A DNA stretch of 64,000 nucleotides from Methylocapsa palsarum (GTDB lineage: Bacteria > Pseudomonadota > Alphaproteobacteria > Rhizobiales > Beijerinckiaceae): assembly GCF_900114285.1 (NCBI RefSeq), contig NZ_FOSN01000004.1, positions 175,212 to 239,211 of the forward strand. The letters run 5' to 3'. A model generated the notes under the pieces. That model was not told where the DNA came from and made no database searches. It saw only the letters and a program-made list of their open reading frames with translations. How positions within the stretch are numbered: position 1 is the stretch's first letter; every line of letters starts with the position of its first letter. This document shows positions 44,277-54,090 of this stretch, piece after piece. The translations under genes and the position numbers were made by a program.

Positions 44277-47036
44277 TTATTTAGCCGCGACGAGAGCAGG
44301 CGCCGGCTGTCCATAGCGTTCGCCGTCATCCATCGTCGACATGAGAAAAGCCTGCACCTCGCTCGCCGGCATCGGCCGTCCTAAAAGAAACCCTTGAACC
44401 TCGGAGCAGCCCTGCATGCGGAGCATCGCCAGTTGCTCTTCAGTCTCGACGCCCTCGGCGATGACCCGAAGGTTCAGCCGTTTGCTCATCGCCAGCACCG
44501 CCTCCAGAATCGTCTGGGTGCCGGCGTCGTGCTCCTGAGCATGCACGAAGCATTTGTCGATCTTGATCCTGTCGAACGGGAAACTGCGCAGATAACTGAG
44601 GCCGGAGTAGCCTGTGCCGAAGTCATCCAGGGCTATTTGCACGCCCAGTTCCTTCAGCGCGCGCAATGTGCCAAGAGCCTGCTCCTCATCCTTGATCAGA
44701 ACGCCCTCGGTCACCTCCAGCTCCAGTAGGCTGGCGGGAAAATCTGTGCTCTCCAGGATGCTCGACAACAGCGACAGGAACCCGGAGTCGCGAAACTGCA
44801 AAGGCGAGAGGTTCACCGCAACCGGGCAGCGTGGTCGCCACGCGGCCGCCAGTCTGCATGATTTTTCGAGCACCATGCGGCCGATCTGTATGATCAGACC
44901 GCACTCTTCAGCAAGCGGAATGAAGACCCCCGGCGGCACGAGGCCTCGCTCGGCATGATCCCAGCGCACAAGCGCCTCGAAACCGGTCAGCTGCAACGTG
45001 TCGCAGGCGAACTGCGGCTGGAAGTACATTTCTATTTCGTCATGCTCGATCGCCAGCCTCAAGTCACGCTCCAACGCGCGACGCTCGGCAAGGGAATGAT
45101 CCATCCAGCTCTCAAAGCGGCGATAGCGGCCCTTTCCTTCGGCCTTGGCCCGATAGAGCGCGGTGTCGGCGTTCTTTTGAAGAGTGGCGCAATCGTCGCC
45201 GTCCTCGGGATAAATTGCTATCCCTATGCTGCCCCCAAGCGTTCCGGAATAGCCGCCGAGATCCACCGACAGGGGAAGACTGTCCAGAAGACGCTGGGCG
45301 ACCTGTTCGGCGGCCTTGGGATGAGGGATATTGTAGAGTAGAACGGCGAACTCGTCGCCCCCTGTGCGCGCCACCAGTTCATCCATTCGGATCATCGCGC
45401 GCAGATGATCGGCGAAGGTGCACAGAACCACGTCGCCCGCGTCGTGCCCCATGGTGTCATTGATCGCCTTGAAACCGTCCAGATCGAGGCAAAGGACCGC
45501 AAAATGGCCGCCGTGACGCCGCGCGCGGTGCAACTCCTCGGCCATGCGCTCATTCAGTAATATCCGGTTCGGCAGGCTGGTCAGCGCATCGTGATGCGCA
45601 AGGTGCAGGATTCGTTTTTCCGCCCGCTTGCGTTCTGTGATATCCACGACCGTCATGCACGCCAGTCTTCGCCGGGCGATGTCAATAGGAACGGACGCAA
45701 TCGCCACATCGTGGATTTCGCCGGACCGCGTCTGGTGCTGTGTCTCGAACTGGACAGACTGCCCCATCAGGGACGGGGCGCGCCAGAGGACTTCGCGATT
45801 TTGCGCAATCGGGTCGATGTCCATTAATCGCATGCCTCGAAGCGAATCTCGATCATAACCGAGCATCGTCGCGGCGGCGGCGTTGCAGTCCACGATGGAG
45901 CCATCGGACGGATCTATAAGGTGGCTCGGCAATGGCGCTTCGTCGAACAGCTTGCGGAAACGCTGCTCGCTTTCGCGCAGGGCCGCCTCGACTTCCTTGC
46001 GCCGAGTGATCTCCTCGGACAAGGCGCTATTGCGATCACGGAGTTCGTCGCTGTGACGTGTTGTTTCGATATAGCGCGCGTGCAATACCTCGTGACGACG
46101 CCGCATCTGTTCGAGCAGAATCGCCGCAAAAAACGTGAGAGGTGGAAGCGCGCTGAGCAAGTAAAGAAGTCTGCGCGATGTGATGTGGCCATAAACCTGC
46201 TGATCGCCGACAATAGTGATCAGCGACAGAGGCGAGATTGGAATTGGCGTCCGCACCGCCACCATGTCAGCCGGATCGCCAACGTGAATGGCCGGCGCTA
46301 TTTCAGCGAATGGAACGATGCGGTTCTCGGGGAGATCAGCGAATTTTCGTCCGAGTGCGGGATCAAGCCAGGGCGTGGCCTCTGGGGCGATAACATCCTC
46401 CCCCGACTGGGTCAGCAAGGCTTCCCGCATCTGGGCCCCATCCGGCTCTGATCTCAGGTAGCCGGACAAAATACTGATGTCGCTGAACGCCATGATTGCG
46501 CCGACGAAGGCTTTCTTGCGGATGATCGGCGCGGTCACGACGAGCTGCCGATGCTCGCGGTCAAAGGTTATTGTCACGCCGGCAGCGATGTCGATGGGCA
46601 GCGCAATCGCGCCGGCGCCTGGCCCAACCTCTGCGAGAGGTATCCCATCAGTATCAAAAAAGGCGATGCGATTATAGATTTCCTTGCCGCGAACGATATT
46701 TTTGGCGCTCCAGCGCGACAGGCGTTCCCTGATCGAATCGAGGTTGGCTTCCAGTCCATAGCGCAGCGACATGCCCAGCGCCTTGTTGGTCAGATAAGTC
46801 TCGATCTCATGAGATTCCGCCAGTTCAGACACATCGACGCGACGGTCCGAAAGAAAGTCGCCAAGCTGCGCCGCCTGTCGCTGGGCCTCGGTAATTAACC
46901 GGGACTCGGCGCCCGCGGTGAGCTGCTCCTGCGATCGGAAGCCATTCCAGAGCAGGACAGAGGCGTAGACGCAAAAAGCGACAGCGATAAGAAGAGGCCA
47001 TCGAGCAAGCAGGCGATCCATCATCGTGCCGCTCAC
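44277..47036 (-). CDS. Membrane PAS-GGDEF-EAL signalling protein
   Basis: 919 aa. Two membrane helices (WPLLIAVAFCVYASVLLW near the N-terminus and LLYLLSALPPLTFFAAILL near residue 300) bracket a periplasmic sensor of about 260 residues, possibly dCACHE. A coiled coil, then PAS (RFRKLFDEAPLPSHLIDP), GGDEF (RTGGDEFAVLL intact, HHDALTSLPNR) and EAL (GFEALVRWDH, DDFGTGYSGLSYL) follow. Both c-di-GMP synthesis and hydrolysis sites look intact. The upstream gene, 6 nt away, encodes a periplasmic binding protein that could feed the sensor. Confidence 0.92.
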   Translation of the reverse strand: MSGTMMDRLLARWPLLIAVAFCVYASVLLWNGFRSQEQLTAGAESRLITEAQRQAAQLGDFLSDRRVDVSELAESHEIETYLTNKALGMSLRYGLEANLDSIRERLSRWSAKNIVRGKEIYNRIAFFDTDGIPLAEVGPGAGAIALPIDIAAGVTITFDREHRQLVVTAPIIRKKAFVGAIMAFSDISILSGYLRSEPDGAQMREALLTQSGEDVIAPEATPWLDPALGRKFADLPENRIVPFAEIAPAIHVGDPADMVAVRTPIPISPLSLITIVGDQQVYGHITSRRLLYLLSALPPLTFFAAILLEQMRRRHEVLHARYIETTRHSDELRDRNSALSEEITRRKEVEAALRESEQRFRKLFDEAPLPSHLIDPSDGSIVDCNAAAATMLGYDRDSLRGMRLMDIDPIAQNREVLWRAPSLMGQSVQFETQHQTRSGEIHDVAIASVPIDIARRRLACMTVVDITERKRAEKRILHLAHHDALTSLPNRILLNERMAEELHRARRHGGHFAVLCLDLDGFKAINDTMGHDAGDVVLCTFADHLRAMIRMDELVARTGGDEFAVLLYNIPHPKAAEQVAQRLLDSLPLSVDLGGYSGTLGGSIGIAIYPEDGDDCATLQKNADTALYRAKAEGKGRYRRFESWMDHSLAERRALERDLRLAIEHDEIEMYFQPQFACDTLQLTGFEALVRWDHAERGLVPPGVFIPLAEECGLIIQIGRMVLEKSCRLAAAWRPRCPVAVNLSPLQFRDSGFLSLLSSILESTDFPASLLELEVTEGVLIKDEEQALGTLRALKELGVQIALDDFGTGYSGLSYLRSFPFDRIKIDKCFVHAQEHDAGTQTILEAVLAMSKRLNLRVIAEGVETEEQLAMLRMQGCSEVQGFLLGRPMPASEVQAFLMSTMDDGERYGQPAPALVAAK

Positions 47037-47042
47037 TACAAG

Positions 47043-47948
47043 CTACCCACCGACTTTGAAAAAGGCAGGAAAGTAGCGCCGGACGCCGGTGTAATATTTG
47101 TCGACCAATTTATCATAGTCGCCTTCTTCGCGCAGCCGCCTCAGGTAGCGATTGAAGGCGTCACGCAGTTCGGGAGAGCCTGTCGGGAACGCCGCCGCAA
47201 GCACCTGCTCGGGCGAGATCGGCCCAAGCACCTTGATCTGACCGGCCCATTTCTGCATGTCGAGGATGACGTCAGGAACATCGAGAAGGGTGAATTCGGC
47301 CTCCTTGTTCAGCAGAGCCGGGACCATCTCATTGAGATTGGTGCTACGGATATAGGAACGCAAATCGAGGCCCTTCCCCTTCAGGTCATAGTTCGCCGGG
47401 TCGAGGCATGTACGTTCCATCACCAGCAAGCTGTGGCCGCCAATCAACTGCTTGGTCTCGATGATGTCCTGTGTGAGGTTCGAACTGCCCTTGATAGGCG
47501 CGTAGGGCGAAGCGGCGCGCGCGACGAGCAGCACTTGCGAAGGGAAAGTTGGGTCGGAGTACAATACCACCTGCTTGCGCCAGGGGAGAACGGTGAAACC
47601 CGTCGCGATCATATCGCCGCGGACCGGGAATTCCCCTGTCAATGTGACGGCGCCGTTTTGATTGACGACGTCGTGACCGAGAAGGTCGCGTAAAACAGTA
47701 TAGAAATCTGTATAAACTAATGTATAGCGAACGCCGATCTCGTGAGCAAATCCGCGAACCAGATCGACATCAAACCCGTCACCGTCGCCCGTGACGAAAT
47801 TGGCGTACCTGATGCCGAGATGACGGATTTCTCCGCGGGCCTGAATATCCTTCAGGTCGGCGGCCCAACCAAGCGATGTTCCGAGCGAGACGCAGAAGAC
47901 GATCGCGGCGATAGAGCTTCGCCAGACGCGGCGGATTGAAAAACGCAT
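47043..47948 (-). CDS. Periplasmic solute-binding protein (PBPb family)
   Basis: 301 aa from ATG 47948; ATG 47963 is nearly as good and neither has a strong ribosome binding site. Signal peptide about residues 1-30 (SSIAAIVFCVSLGTSLGWAA). Type II binding-protein fold: GEIRHLGIRYANF, GDGDGFDVDLVRGFAHEIGV and a C-terminal LREEGDYDKLVDKYY. No permease or ATPase gene is near; it forms a transcription unit with the PAS-GGDEF-EAL gene. Likely a ligand sensor rather than importer. Confidence 0.83.
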   Translation of the reverse strand: MRFSIRRVWRSSIAAIVFCVSLGTSLGWAADLKDIQARGEIRHLGIRYANFVTGDGDGFDVDLVRGFAHEIGVRYTLVYTDFYTVLRDLLGHDVVNQNGAVTLTGEFPVRGDMIATGFTVLPWRKQVVLYSDPTFPSQVLLVARAASPYAPIKGSSNLTQDIIETKQLIGGHSLLVMERTCLDPANYDLKGKGLDLRSYIRSTNLNEMVPALLNKEAEFTLLDVPDVILDMQKWAGQIKVLGPISPEQVLAAAFPTGSPELRDAFNRYLRRLREEGDYDKLVDKYYTGVRRYFPAFFKVGG

Positions 47949-48267
47949 TCGATTTTCACACATGATTGGAAGTCGCTGAAATTGCTGCATCGGCTGTTCC
48001 TGCATGCCTGATTGCAGGTCGGATTGCCGCCACATTGCAATGAAGCATCGAGAAAAAACACAATGTATATTCAATTTTTGAAACATCAAGGTAATATAGC
48101 TTCGCTCCAATATGAAGTAGATAACAGTTAATGTTTATTATCATTCATTACTATAAAGCCCATGACGCACCGACTCTCGCCCGATTATAGAAATCCAGAT
48201 GGTCGCGGAAACGCCTATATTTTAGAACGCTCGTGCCTCCTTTTTAGGCGCCAGGACAATTGTTTCG

Positions 48268-49002
48268 CTAAAGTGAATGGCCGGCCGGCGCCGACTCGAC
48301 CGGCGGCGTAGGCTTTTCCTCTGCGATGCCGGCCTGAATGGCCTTCAACGATTGGAGAGCGATTTTAACGGGTTGCAGAAAGCCGACGAGCGAGATGACG
48401 CCGAGAAGGAAAAATGCGGCCACTACGTCGGTCGAATAGAGAATCGAAGCATCCAGATGACCATACAGCCGTCCGGCTGCGATCGTGTAAATGGCAATCA
48501 AAGGCAATGTTCCGAGGAAGGTCGTCAGCGCGACCATCCCAATCCCGACATCGACTGCGCTACAAAACAGCGTGATCAGCGGATTCGGCAACCACGGCGA
48601 GGATCGTAACAGAAGCAGGGTCATAAAAACGTTCTTGATCTCCACGGAGCGCAGCGCGGCGTTCTGCGGGATGGCGCGGCGGAAAAAACAAAAGGCGGCC
48701 ACCGAGCCTGCAGTAGTGGCCAGCCCCGCCAGGAACATCCCTTCATAAGCGCCGAAGAAAAACCCAAAGGCTAGATAAAACAATGGCGCAGCTGGAATAG
48801 ACAAAAAAATGCAGACGGCCGACAGGAAGAACAATGCAATCGCCAGAAGGGGTATTGGGATCCAGGCCGTCAGTCCTTCGGAGCCGCCCGACGCGAAAAG
48901 ATGCGCCCGGATTTCAGCGTTGTACATGTAATAAATCAATATTCCGACAAGCACAGCCACGACATACGCCAACTGGGCCAGAGGCAGATTTTTTGAGCTC
49001 AT
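48268..49002 (-). CDS. TVP38/TMEM64 (VTT-domain) membrane protein
   Basis: 244 aa, five to six hydrophobic segments. The VTT/DedA-related core has LSIPAAPLFYLAFGFFFG, AGLATTAGSVAAFCFFRRAIP and RSSPWLPNPLITLF with GTLPLIAIYTIAAGRL. Bacterial members are linked to lipid handling and membrane homeostasis. Monocistronic in appearance. Confidence 0.88.
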   Translation of the reverse strand: MSSKNLPLAQLAYVVAVLVGILIYYMYNAEIRAHLFASGGSEGLTAWIPIPLLAIALFFLSAVCIFLSIPAAPLFYLAFGFFFGAYEGMFLAGLATTAGSVAAFCFFRRAIPQNAALRSVEIKNVFMTLLLLRSSPWLPNPLITLFCSAVDVGIGMVALTTFLGTLPLIAIYTIAAGRLYGHLDASILYSTDVVAAFFLLGVISLVGFLQPVKIALQSLKAIQAGIAEEKPTPPVESAPAGHSL

Positions 49003-49249
49003 GCGGGGATCTCACTTGAGCAAGTTTCAAATGCGGCTGATTAAAAGGGGCCGAACCGACGACGGATAATAAATTTTGATTATGAACCGCAATGCTGGAA
49101 AAATGATATAATTTTATTGGAAATAACGCAAGCATAAGCGGTCTCTCCGAGAGAAAACCTTGGCGAGTTCGGAGCTGTGATTGATTGGGCAGCTTGTTGG
49201 CGCCGATCGCCCCCCGGGCGGCGCGCCTCAAAACCCGGCAGACGAACGT

Positions 49250-50704
49250 TCAGGTGAAAAGGCGACTCTGAACGTCTTCGGGGAGATATTTTGCCCAGGC
49301 GTCGTCTTGAGGAAGGATGGTTTCGAAAGGAAAACGTTGATAAGTATTCCAAAAAAGGATCCGCTTATTCTTCAGCAGGCCCCTTTCAGCGAAACTGCCA
49401 AGCGTATCAAACGCCTTGGCTGAAAAAGTCCCATCCAAGACGAGACCAAGATCATTGGCGAGGCCGGCGCGCTCGGCCACGCGCTTGTTCATCTTGCCGT
49501 AGGCCGGAAGCCAAGTCTCGTTGTCATAGAAAAGTCGGCCTTTCAGGATTTTCGCAGGCGTGATATCGTCCTCGACGAGGCCGAGCTTCCTGGCCCACGG
49601 CAACGATTCCTCCAGGAGGTGGCAGGCATGCGCGATATCGAAGGGCGCGCCGATATCGCCATTCACCACGAGTTTCGCCAGAGAACTCTTGTCCTGAGAA
49701 CAGGTGACAACAACGCGTGTTGGCCATCCGAGAAGATAAAACCCAAGGGCCAACCCCATGGCGGTGCCGCCGGTGCCGATGGGGAGGAACACATAATCCG
49801 GGTAACGGTTCAGTTCGCAGGAACCGCTTTCGATCTGCTGCGCAAGCTCCATCGCGGCCTCGACATGCCCGAGCACGGACAAGGGGGATGATCCGCCCGG
49901 ATCGATATATCCTTCTGCGCTGCGCTTGGTCGTTTGATTCATCAGACTGAGCATCTTGATGGACACGCCGACGACGGCGTCGCCTTGCATAAAATTGAGC
50001 GTCACGCCGGTAGCGGAAAGCAGGCGAAGCTTGGTGACGACATTCTCCGTGATGGCCTGCGGGTAGAGGTTAAGCACGACGTCCATGCCCTCGGATCTAG
50101 GCCCCGAATGGAATTCCGCAAACCGGCCGGTCAACGCGAGGTGCGCACAATGATTGCTGCCGTAGGCGCCGTGCGAATAGATTTTCCGCACCCCGCTGTA
50201 ATGCAGGTTTGGCAACAGAAATTCATATTTTCGCACTTTATTGCCGTAAATTGCGACAAGATCGCTGCCCTCATCCTTGATAAAAAGCTGCTCGACGCCG
50301 GCAAGGCTCTGGAGTTCGCGATTGGCGCGGAAGATGACGCTCGGGCGTTCAAACATCGGAGCCCACGGGATCACCGCACGGCTTCCGATGGTGAATTCAC
50401 GCTCCCCAAGCCGCCCCTCGGTGGGCGCCGATTCGAACCCTATGCCGGGTTTGAAAGCATTTGCGATCTGGAGTTTATGAGACGTCGCCTCGCCATATTG
50501 CACCCACGGGAACCGCTCTGCCAGGGCAGGCGCGGTTTCTGCATTGGCTCTGAATTGAGGCAGCGCTGGCCCGGTGAGCGCGTTCACCCCATGGCCAAGG
50601 GCCTGTTCGGGCCAATAGGATGCTATTTCGCCGACGCCAAAAGCAGCCGCCAATGACGCTGAGCCCGTGAGCAATCGGCGGCGAGAGAGGATGGCCGAGC
50701 ACAC
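49250..50704 (-). CDS. Tat-exported fold-type II PLP enzyme (ACC deaminase / D-cysteine desulfhydrase-like)
   Basis: 484 aa. A twin-arginine signal SRRRLL is at residues 7-12, followed by TGSASLAAAFGVG. The PLP lysine is K156 in IYGNKVRKYEFLLP, the ACC-deaminase/D-cysteine-desulfhydrase signature. Downstream are GAYGSNHCAHLALTG and a phosphate-binding glycine loop LPIGTGGTAMGLALG. Most relatives are cytosolic, so Tat export of a folded, cofactor-loaded PLP enzyme is unusual. Extra ~100 N-terminal residues precede the core. Substrate unknown. Confidence 0.82.
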   Translation of the reverse strand: MCSAILSRRRLLTGSASLAAAFGVGEIASYWPEQALGHGVNALTGPALPQFRANAETAPALAERFPWVQYGEATSHKLQIANAFKPGIGFESAPTEGRLGEREFTIGSRAVIPWAPMFERPSVIFRANRELQSLAGVEQLFIKDEGSDLVAIYGNKVRKYEFLLPNLHYSGVRKIYSHGAYGSNHCAHLALTGRFAEFHSGPRSEGMDVVLNLYPQAITENVVTKLRLLSATGVTLNFMQGDAVVGVSIKMLSLMNQTTKRSAEGYIDPGGSSPLSVLGHVEAAMELAQQIESGSCELNRYPDYVFLPIGTGGTAMGLALGFYLLGWPTRVVVTCSQDKSSLAKLVVNGDIGAPFDIAHACHLLEESLPWARKLGLVEDDITPAKILKGRLFYDNETWLPAYGKMNKRVAERAGLANDLGLVLDGTFSAKAFDTLGSFAERGLLKNKRILFWNTYQRFPFETILPQDDAWAKYLPEDVQSRLFT

Positions 50705-51164
50705 TACGAAACAATCCCTTCTTTGCCTTTGGCTTCACAGAAATCCAGTCGGCCACCGCTTTTCATTGGCAACTTGCGCCTGCGGAAGCCAATTCTTGCG
50801 TACCCGCTGCGACGCTAGAGATTTAAATATCAAATAACGCATTTTAATATATGTTAGATATCACAAATAGCATACATCAATTACTTCCACTTTTGTATTC
50901 TTTTTGATTATGTAATTGTGAGCGCGGCCCCGCTCTGATTAACATTTAGGCTCTAACTGCGCAACTCGCATTAATTAACTCACGAACGTGGTAATTTCGA
51001 ACCTCGCCGAGACGCTAAGGACAAGCGCAAGCTTAACAAGTTTCGAGGATTAATCCATGCGCTTAGTTTAGGCGCCAATTTTACTTAGAGTCTAAAATGT
51101 TATATGGAAAAAATCGACAGACCGTGGTTAGAAATCCATAATGGATGTTTGTTATGAGGATTTC
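50705..51164. other. AT-rich intergenic region
   Basis: 460 bp. From about 50810 to 51120 it is clearly richer in A/T than its surroundings (runs such as tttaatatatgttaga). No gene supported. It should hold the divergent promoters of the PLP enzyme and the Sel1/GGDEF gene. Confidence 0.5.
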
Positions 51165-52286
51165 ATGAAAGCGCTTGATCAGATCATTGAGCATGCAGAA
51201 AAGGGCGATGCCGACGCGCAATTCATCCTCGGCTCCTTTTACGACGAGGGGTTCGGCCTAGGTCGGGACCATAGCGAAAGCGTCCGCTGGCTCAAAATGG
51301 CGGCCGCGCAAGGTCACGCCGCCGCACAATGTTCAATTGGATATAATTATGCCGTCGGTCATGGCGCTCCGCAAGATTATGTTCTGGCTCGTGAATGGCT
51401 TCGCGCTGCCGCCGATAAGAATTTTGCGAAAGCTCAGTTCAATCTTGGCCTGATGTGTTTCAATGGTCTCGGCGCGCCAAGAGATTGCGCCGAAGCGGCG
51501 ATGTGGCTGCAAAAAGCCGCGGATCAGTCTCATGCCGACGCGCAGGTTCTCCTCGGGTCGCTCTTCATCGACGGCGCCGGGGTGGCGAAGGATTATGCAG
51601 AGGCCTCCCGATGGCTTCAAAAAGCTGCCGAACAGGGCCACACAGGCGCTGAAACAGTCCTTAAGCATTTGTCGGTGAATAACTTATCGGCGCTCGCGCC
51701 GGCAAGGACCGAAGTCGAAGCAGGCGTCGACGCGCGGCCTGACGGCGAAGTCGGGTTTTTGAACGAGCGAGACGCTGTCACCGGAATTCTGAATCGTACC
51801 GCGATGTTGCAGGCCCTGCAGGCAGAGATCAATCGCGTTCGCGCTCGTGAGCACGTAATGACCGGCGGCCTCGCGCTGATTTTCATTGGCTTGGGCGAAC
51901 TCCCGTCGTCGAGCAACGGGACCGGGCCAACCTGTCAGGATGCAGTGCTCTGTGGCCTTTCGGATCGGCTAGCGGAGAACCTGCGCCGTTCGGACAGCCT
52001 TGGCCGTATGGGCCGCGAGGAATTTGCGGTTTGCGCGCCTGGCGCGACGCTGCCGAACGCCACGGCGCTCGCCCAGCGGCTGCACAAGGCGGTGGCGGCG
52101 GAATTGTTCGATACGCCGGCGGGACCGGCGGCCGTAACCGTGCATATCGGCGTCGCCGCTTTTCAGGCGGGAGATTCCGTGGCGAGCCTTGTGGACAGGG
52201 CGCAGGCGTCAATGTCTTCGGCAAGACAGGCTCACGCTGACAAATTGGTGCCATTCGACGCCCTGCCGCCTCGCCGTCGATATTGA
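51165..52286 (+). CDS. Sel1-repeat protein with degenerate GGDEF domain
   Basis: 373 aa from ATG 51165, which has GAGGA just upstream; ATG 51141 adds eight residues. Residues ~10-170 hold four Sel1-like repeats (for example DADAQFILGSFYDEGFGLGRD and AKAQFNLGLMCFNGLGAPRD). The C-terminal ~160 residues have the GGDEF fold with DAVTGILNRTAML, but the active-site loop is GREEF in place of GGDEF. Loss of the second glycine suggests no cyclase activity; it may bind nucleotide or act as a scaffold. No signal peptide. Confidence 0.85.
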   Translation: MKALDQIIEHAEKGDADAQFILGSFYDEGFGLGRDHSESVRWLKMAAAQGHAAAQCSIGYNYAVGHGAPQDYVLAREWLRAAADKNFAKAQFNLGLMCFNGLGAPRDCAEAAMWLQKAADQSHADAQVLLGSLFIDGAGVAKDYAEASRWLQKAAEQGHTGAETVLKHLSVNNLSALAPARTEVEAGVDARPDGEVGFLNERDAVTGILNRTAMLQALQAEINRVRAREHVMTGGLALIFIGLGELPSSSNGTGPTCQDAVLCGLSDRLAENLRRSDSLGRMGREEFAVCAPGATLPNATALAQRLHKAVAAELFDTPAGPAAVTVHIGVAAFQAGDSVASLVDRAQASMSSARQAHADKLVPFDALPPRRRY

Positions 52287-52411
52287 CGCGCGGCCAGCTG
52301 GCCGCCAGCTGAACTCTACTGGCCCTGCGGCGACCGCGCGCGACTGAAATGTATTTTCTTTATACAGATTGTCGTGATCTCTTTTTTCGTTTCACCAATC
52401 AGGACGTTGAC

Positions 52412-53002
52412 ATGAGAGCTCCTGCGAACCTCAAGTCCAAGGACACGACTCTCGATATAGTCGGAGTCGCCGAGCGTCTGTATGATCAGATTGGATTTCA
52501 AAAGACGACGGTCGCGGACATCGCGCGCGAACTGAGTATGTCTCCAGCCAACGTCTATCGCTTCTACGCCGCGAAATCCGGGATCAATGAGGCGGTCGCC
52601 CGAAAATTGCTCACAGAAATCGAAGCGGCGATTAACAACGTCGTGGAACAAAAGAAGTCTGCGAATGAGAAGTTACGCGCCTTTTTCGAAGCGATCGAGA
52701 AGTCTCATTTACAGCGCTTCGCGTTAAATCGAAAACTCCACGAGTTGTTGGTGAAAGCTTACGATGAAGACTGGCAGATATTGCGTCCACATCACCAGGT
52801 CGTGCACAACGCGTTAGCAGAGATCATATCTCAGGGTAATCGCGAAGGCGTTTTTAACGTCGGCGATTGCGCTGAAGCTGCAACACAAGTTCGTACTGCC
52901 TGTATCCGATTTTGTCATCCGCGACTCATCGTCGAGTTCGCACAGGACGCGAAGCCGACCCTCGATCAAATGGTTGATCTCTTCATTCGCGCTCTCGCTT
53001 GA
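52412..53002 (+). CDS. TetR/AcrR-family transcriptional regulator
   Basis: 196 aa from ATG 52412, with AGGACG upstream; the frame is open to 52349. The HTH region is TTVADIARELSMSPANVYRFYAAKSG, a standard TetR helix-turn-helix. The C-terminal ligand domain is helical with no recognisable ligand. It lies next to the lipid genes and may control them. Confidence 0.88.
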   Translation: MRAPANLKSKDTTLDIVGVAERLYDQIGFQKTTVADIARELSMSPANVYRFYAAKSGINEAVARKLLTEIEAAINNVVEQKKSANEKLRAFFEAIEKSHLQRFALNRKLHELLVKAYDEDWQILRPHHQVVHNALAEIISQGNREGVFNVGDCAEAATQVRTACIRFCHPRLIVEFAQDAKPTLDQMVDLFIRALA

Positions 53003-53188
53003 AATCGAGGCGCTTCAAGACGACGCGCTCATGCGTCGCTGACACGGCGGCTTAGGGCGCGACCTACAGCCCCCCCCTCTAATGATATGGGCTGCGGAGC
53101 CCCGTCCATCGCAATTAGCTGACGGGCCGGCAGAGCCATAGTCAGGCCGAATGGCGCGCGCCAACAGCAGACGCCTGAAGCAAGGTCG

Positions 53189-54058
53189 TCAAGGCAGCCG
53201 CATCAAACATTCTCCCATCCGGATACGAGCGCCTTCCCGCACGCCTTCGCACAACTCGAACCCCTTGGGCGCGAAGACGATGATCGTGGATCCATGTTGA
53301 AACCAGCCCATTTCCTCGCCCTTGCGGAATTTGACCGCGCACGAAAAAATGTTGGGTCCGCCGTACCTGAGATTGAGTAGGACATCGATGAAATGAAACC
53401 TCATGCTCGCCACGAGGATCGCTGCGACCGGCGCCAAGGTGATCACATGGCTTGTCGAAGCCAGCCGGGTCTGAATCACCGCACGTTCATTTTTGCAGAA
53501 CAACTTCTCGACCCGTCTTAAAGCGATCGGATTAACGTTCCAGGTGTCTCCCGAGATATATGTCAGGCGATCAACGATACAATCGTGCGGCGCATGAAAA
53601 CGGTGATACATGCTGGACATCAGCCGCAGCGTGACGTATTGCCCATTGTGGTAGAGTTCCGTGAGGCTGCGATCGCAAAGCAATTCGCCAAGCGTATATG
53701 AAAATCCTTTGATTTGAAGGAGCTCATCGCCAACGATCGAACCACATGCGCCAACGATCGCATCACACGGACTGACAAGAGTATTTACATCCTGGTCGAT
53801 TGGCCGAACGCCCTCCTTAAGCTCTCTGGTGAAACAATCATGCATACTTTTGAATTTTTCCTGTTTCGCCTCGCTTAGATCCAGATCGGAAAACAGGCGC
53901 CAAATCCAGATCGATGCATCACGCACCAACGGCTGTTCGATCTGGCTGTACCACCCCATGAATTCGGTCGCGAACCGCCTGGGTATCCTGTTCGTCAGCA
54001 GAAAATTCAAATCTTCCTGGCGAGAAAGTTTTGCGAGCAGCCGTCTGACTATCTTCAT
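53189..54058 (-). CDS. psd: Phosphatidylserine decarboxylase (PSD-like)
   Basis: 289 aa. Converts phosphatidylserine to phosphatidylethanolamine. The autocleavage site is HGST (residues 255-258), where the serine becomes the pyruvoyl group; LGST is more common. Other conserved parts are SPCDA, SMYHRFHAPHDC and the FLNVFMSP-equivalent segment TWNVNPIA. A typical Rhizobiales small PSD (about 232 aa) differs; this long, prokaryotic type I form may be a second copy. It is divergent from the aminotransferase gene with only 32 bp between start codons. Confidence 0.88.
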   Translation of the reverse strand: MKIVRRLLAKLSRQEDLNFLLTNRIPRRFATEFMGWYSQIEQPLVRDASIWIWRLFSDLDLSEAKQEKFKSMHDCFTRELKEGVRPIDQDVNTLVSPCDAIVGACGSIVGDELLQIKGFSYTLGELLCDRSLTELYHNGQYVTLRLMSSMYHRFHAPHDCIVDRLTYISGDTWNVNPIALRRVEKLFCKNERAVIQTRLASTSHVITLAPVAAILVASMRFHFIDVLLNLRYGGPNIFSCAVKFRKGEEMGWFQHGSTIIVFAPKGFELCEGVREGARIRMGECLMRLP

Positions 54059-54090
54059 GAGTTAATTCTACCCCGGTAGGCGTGAAGTCC

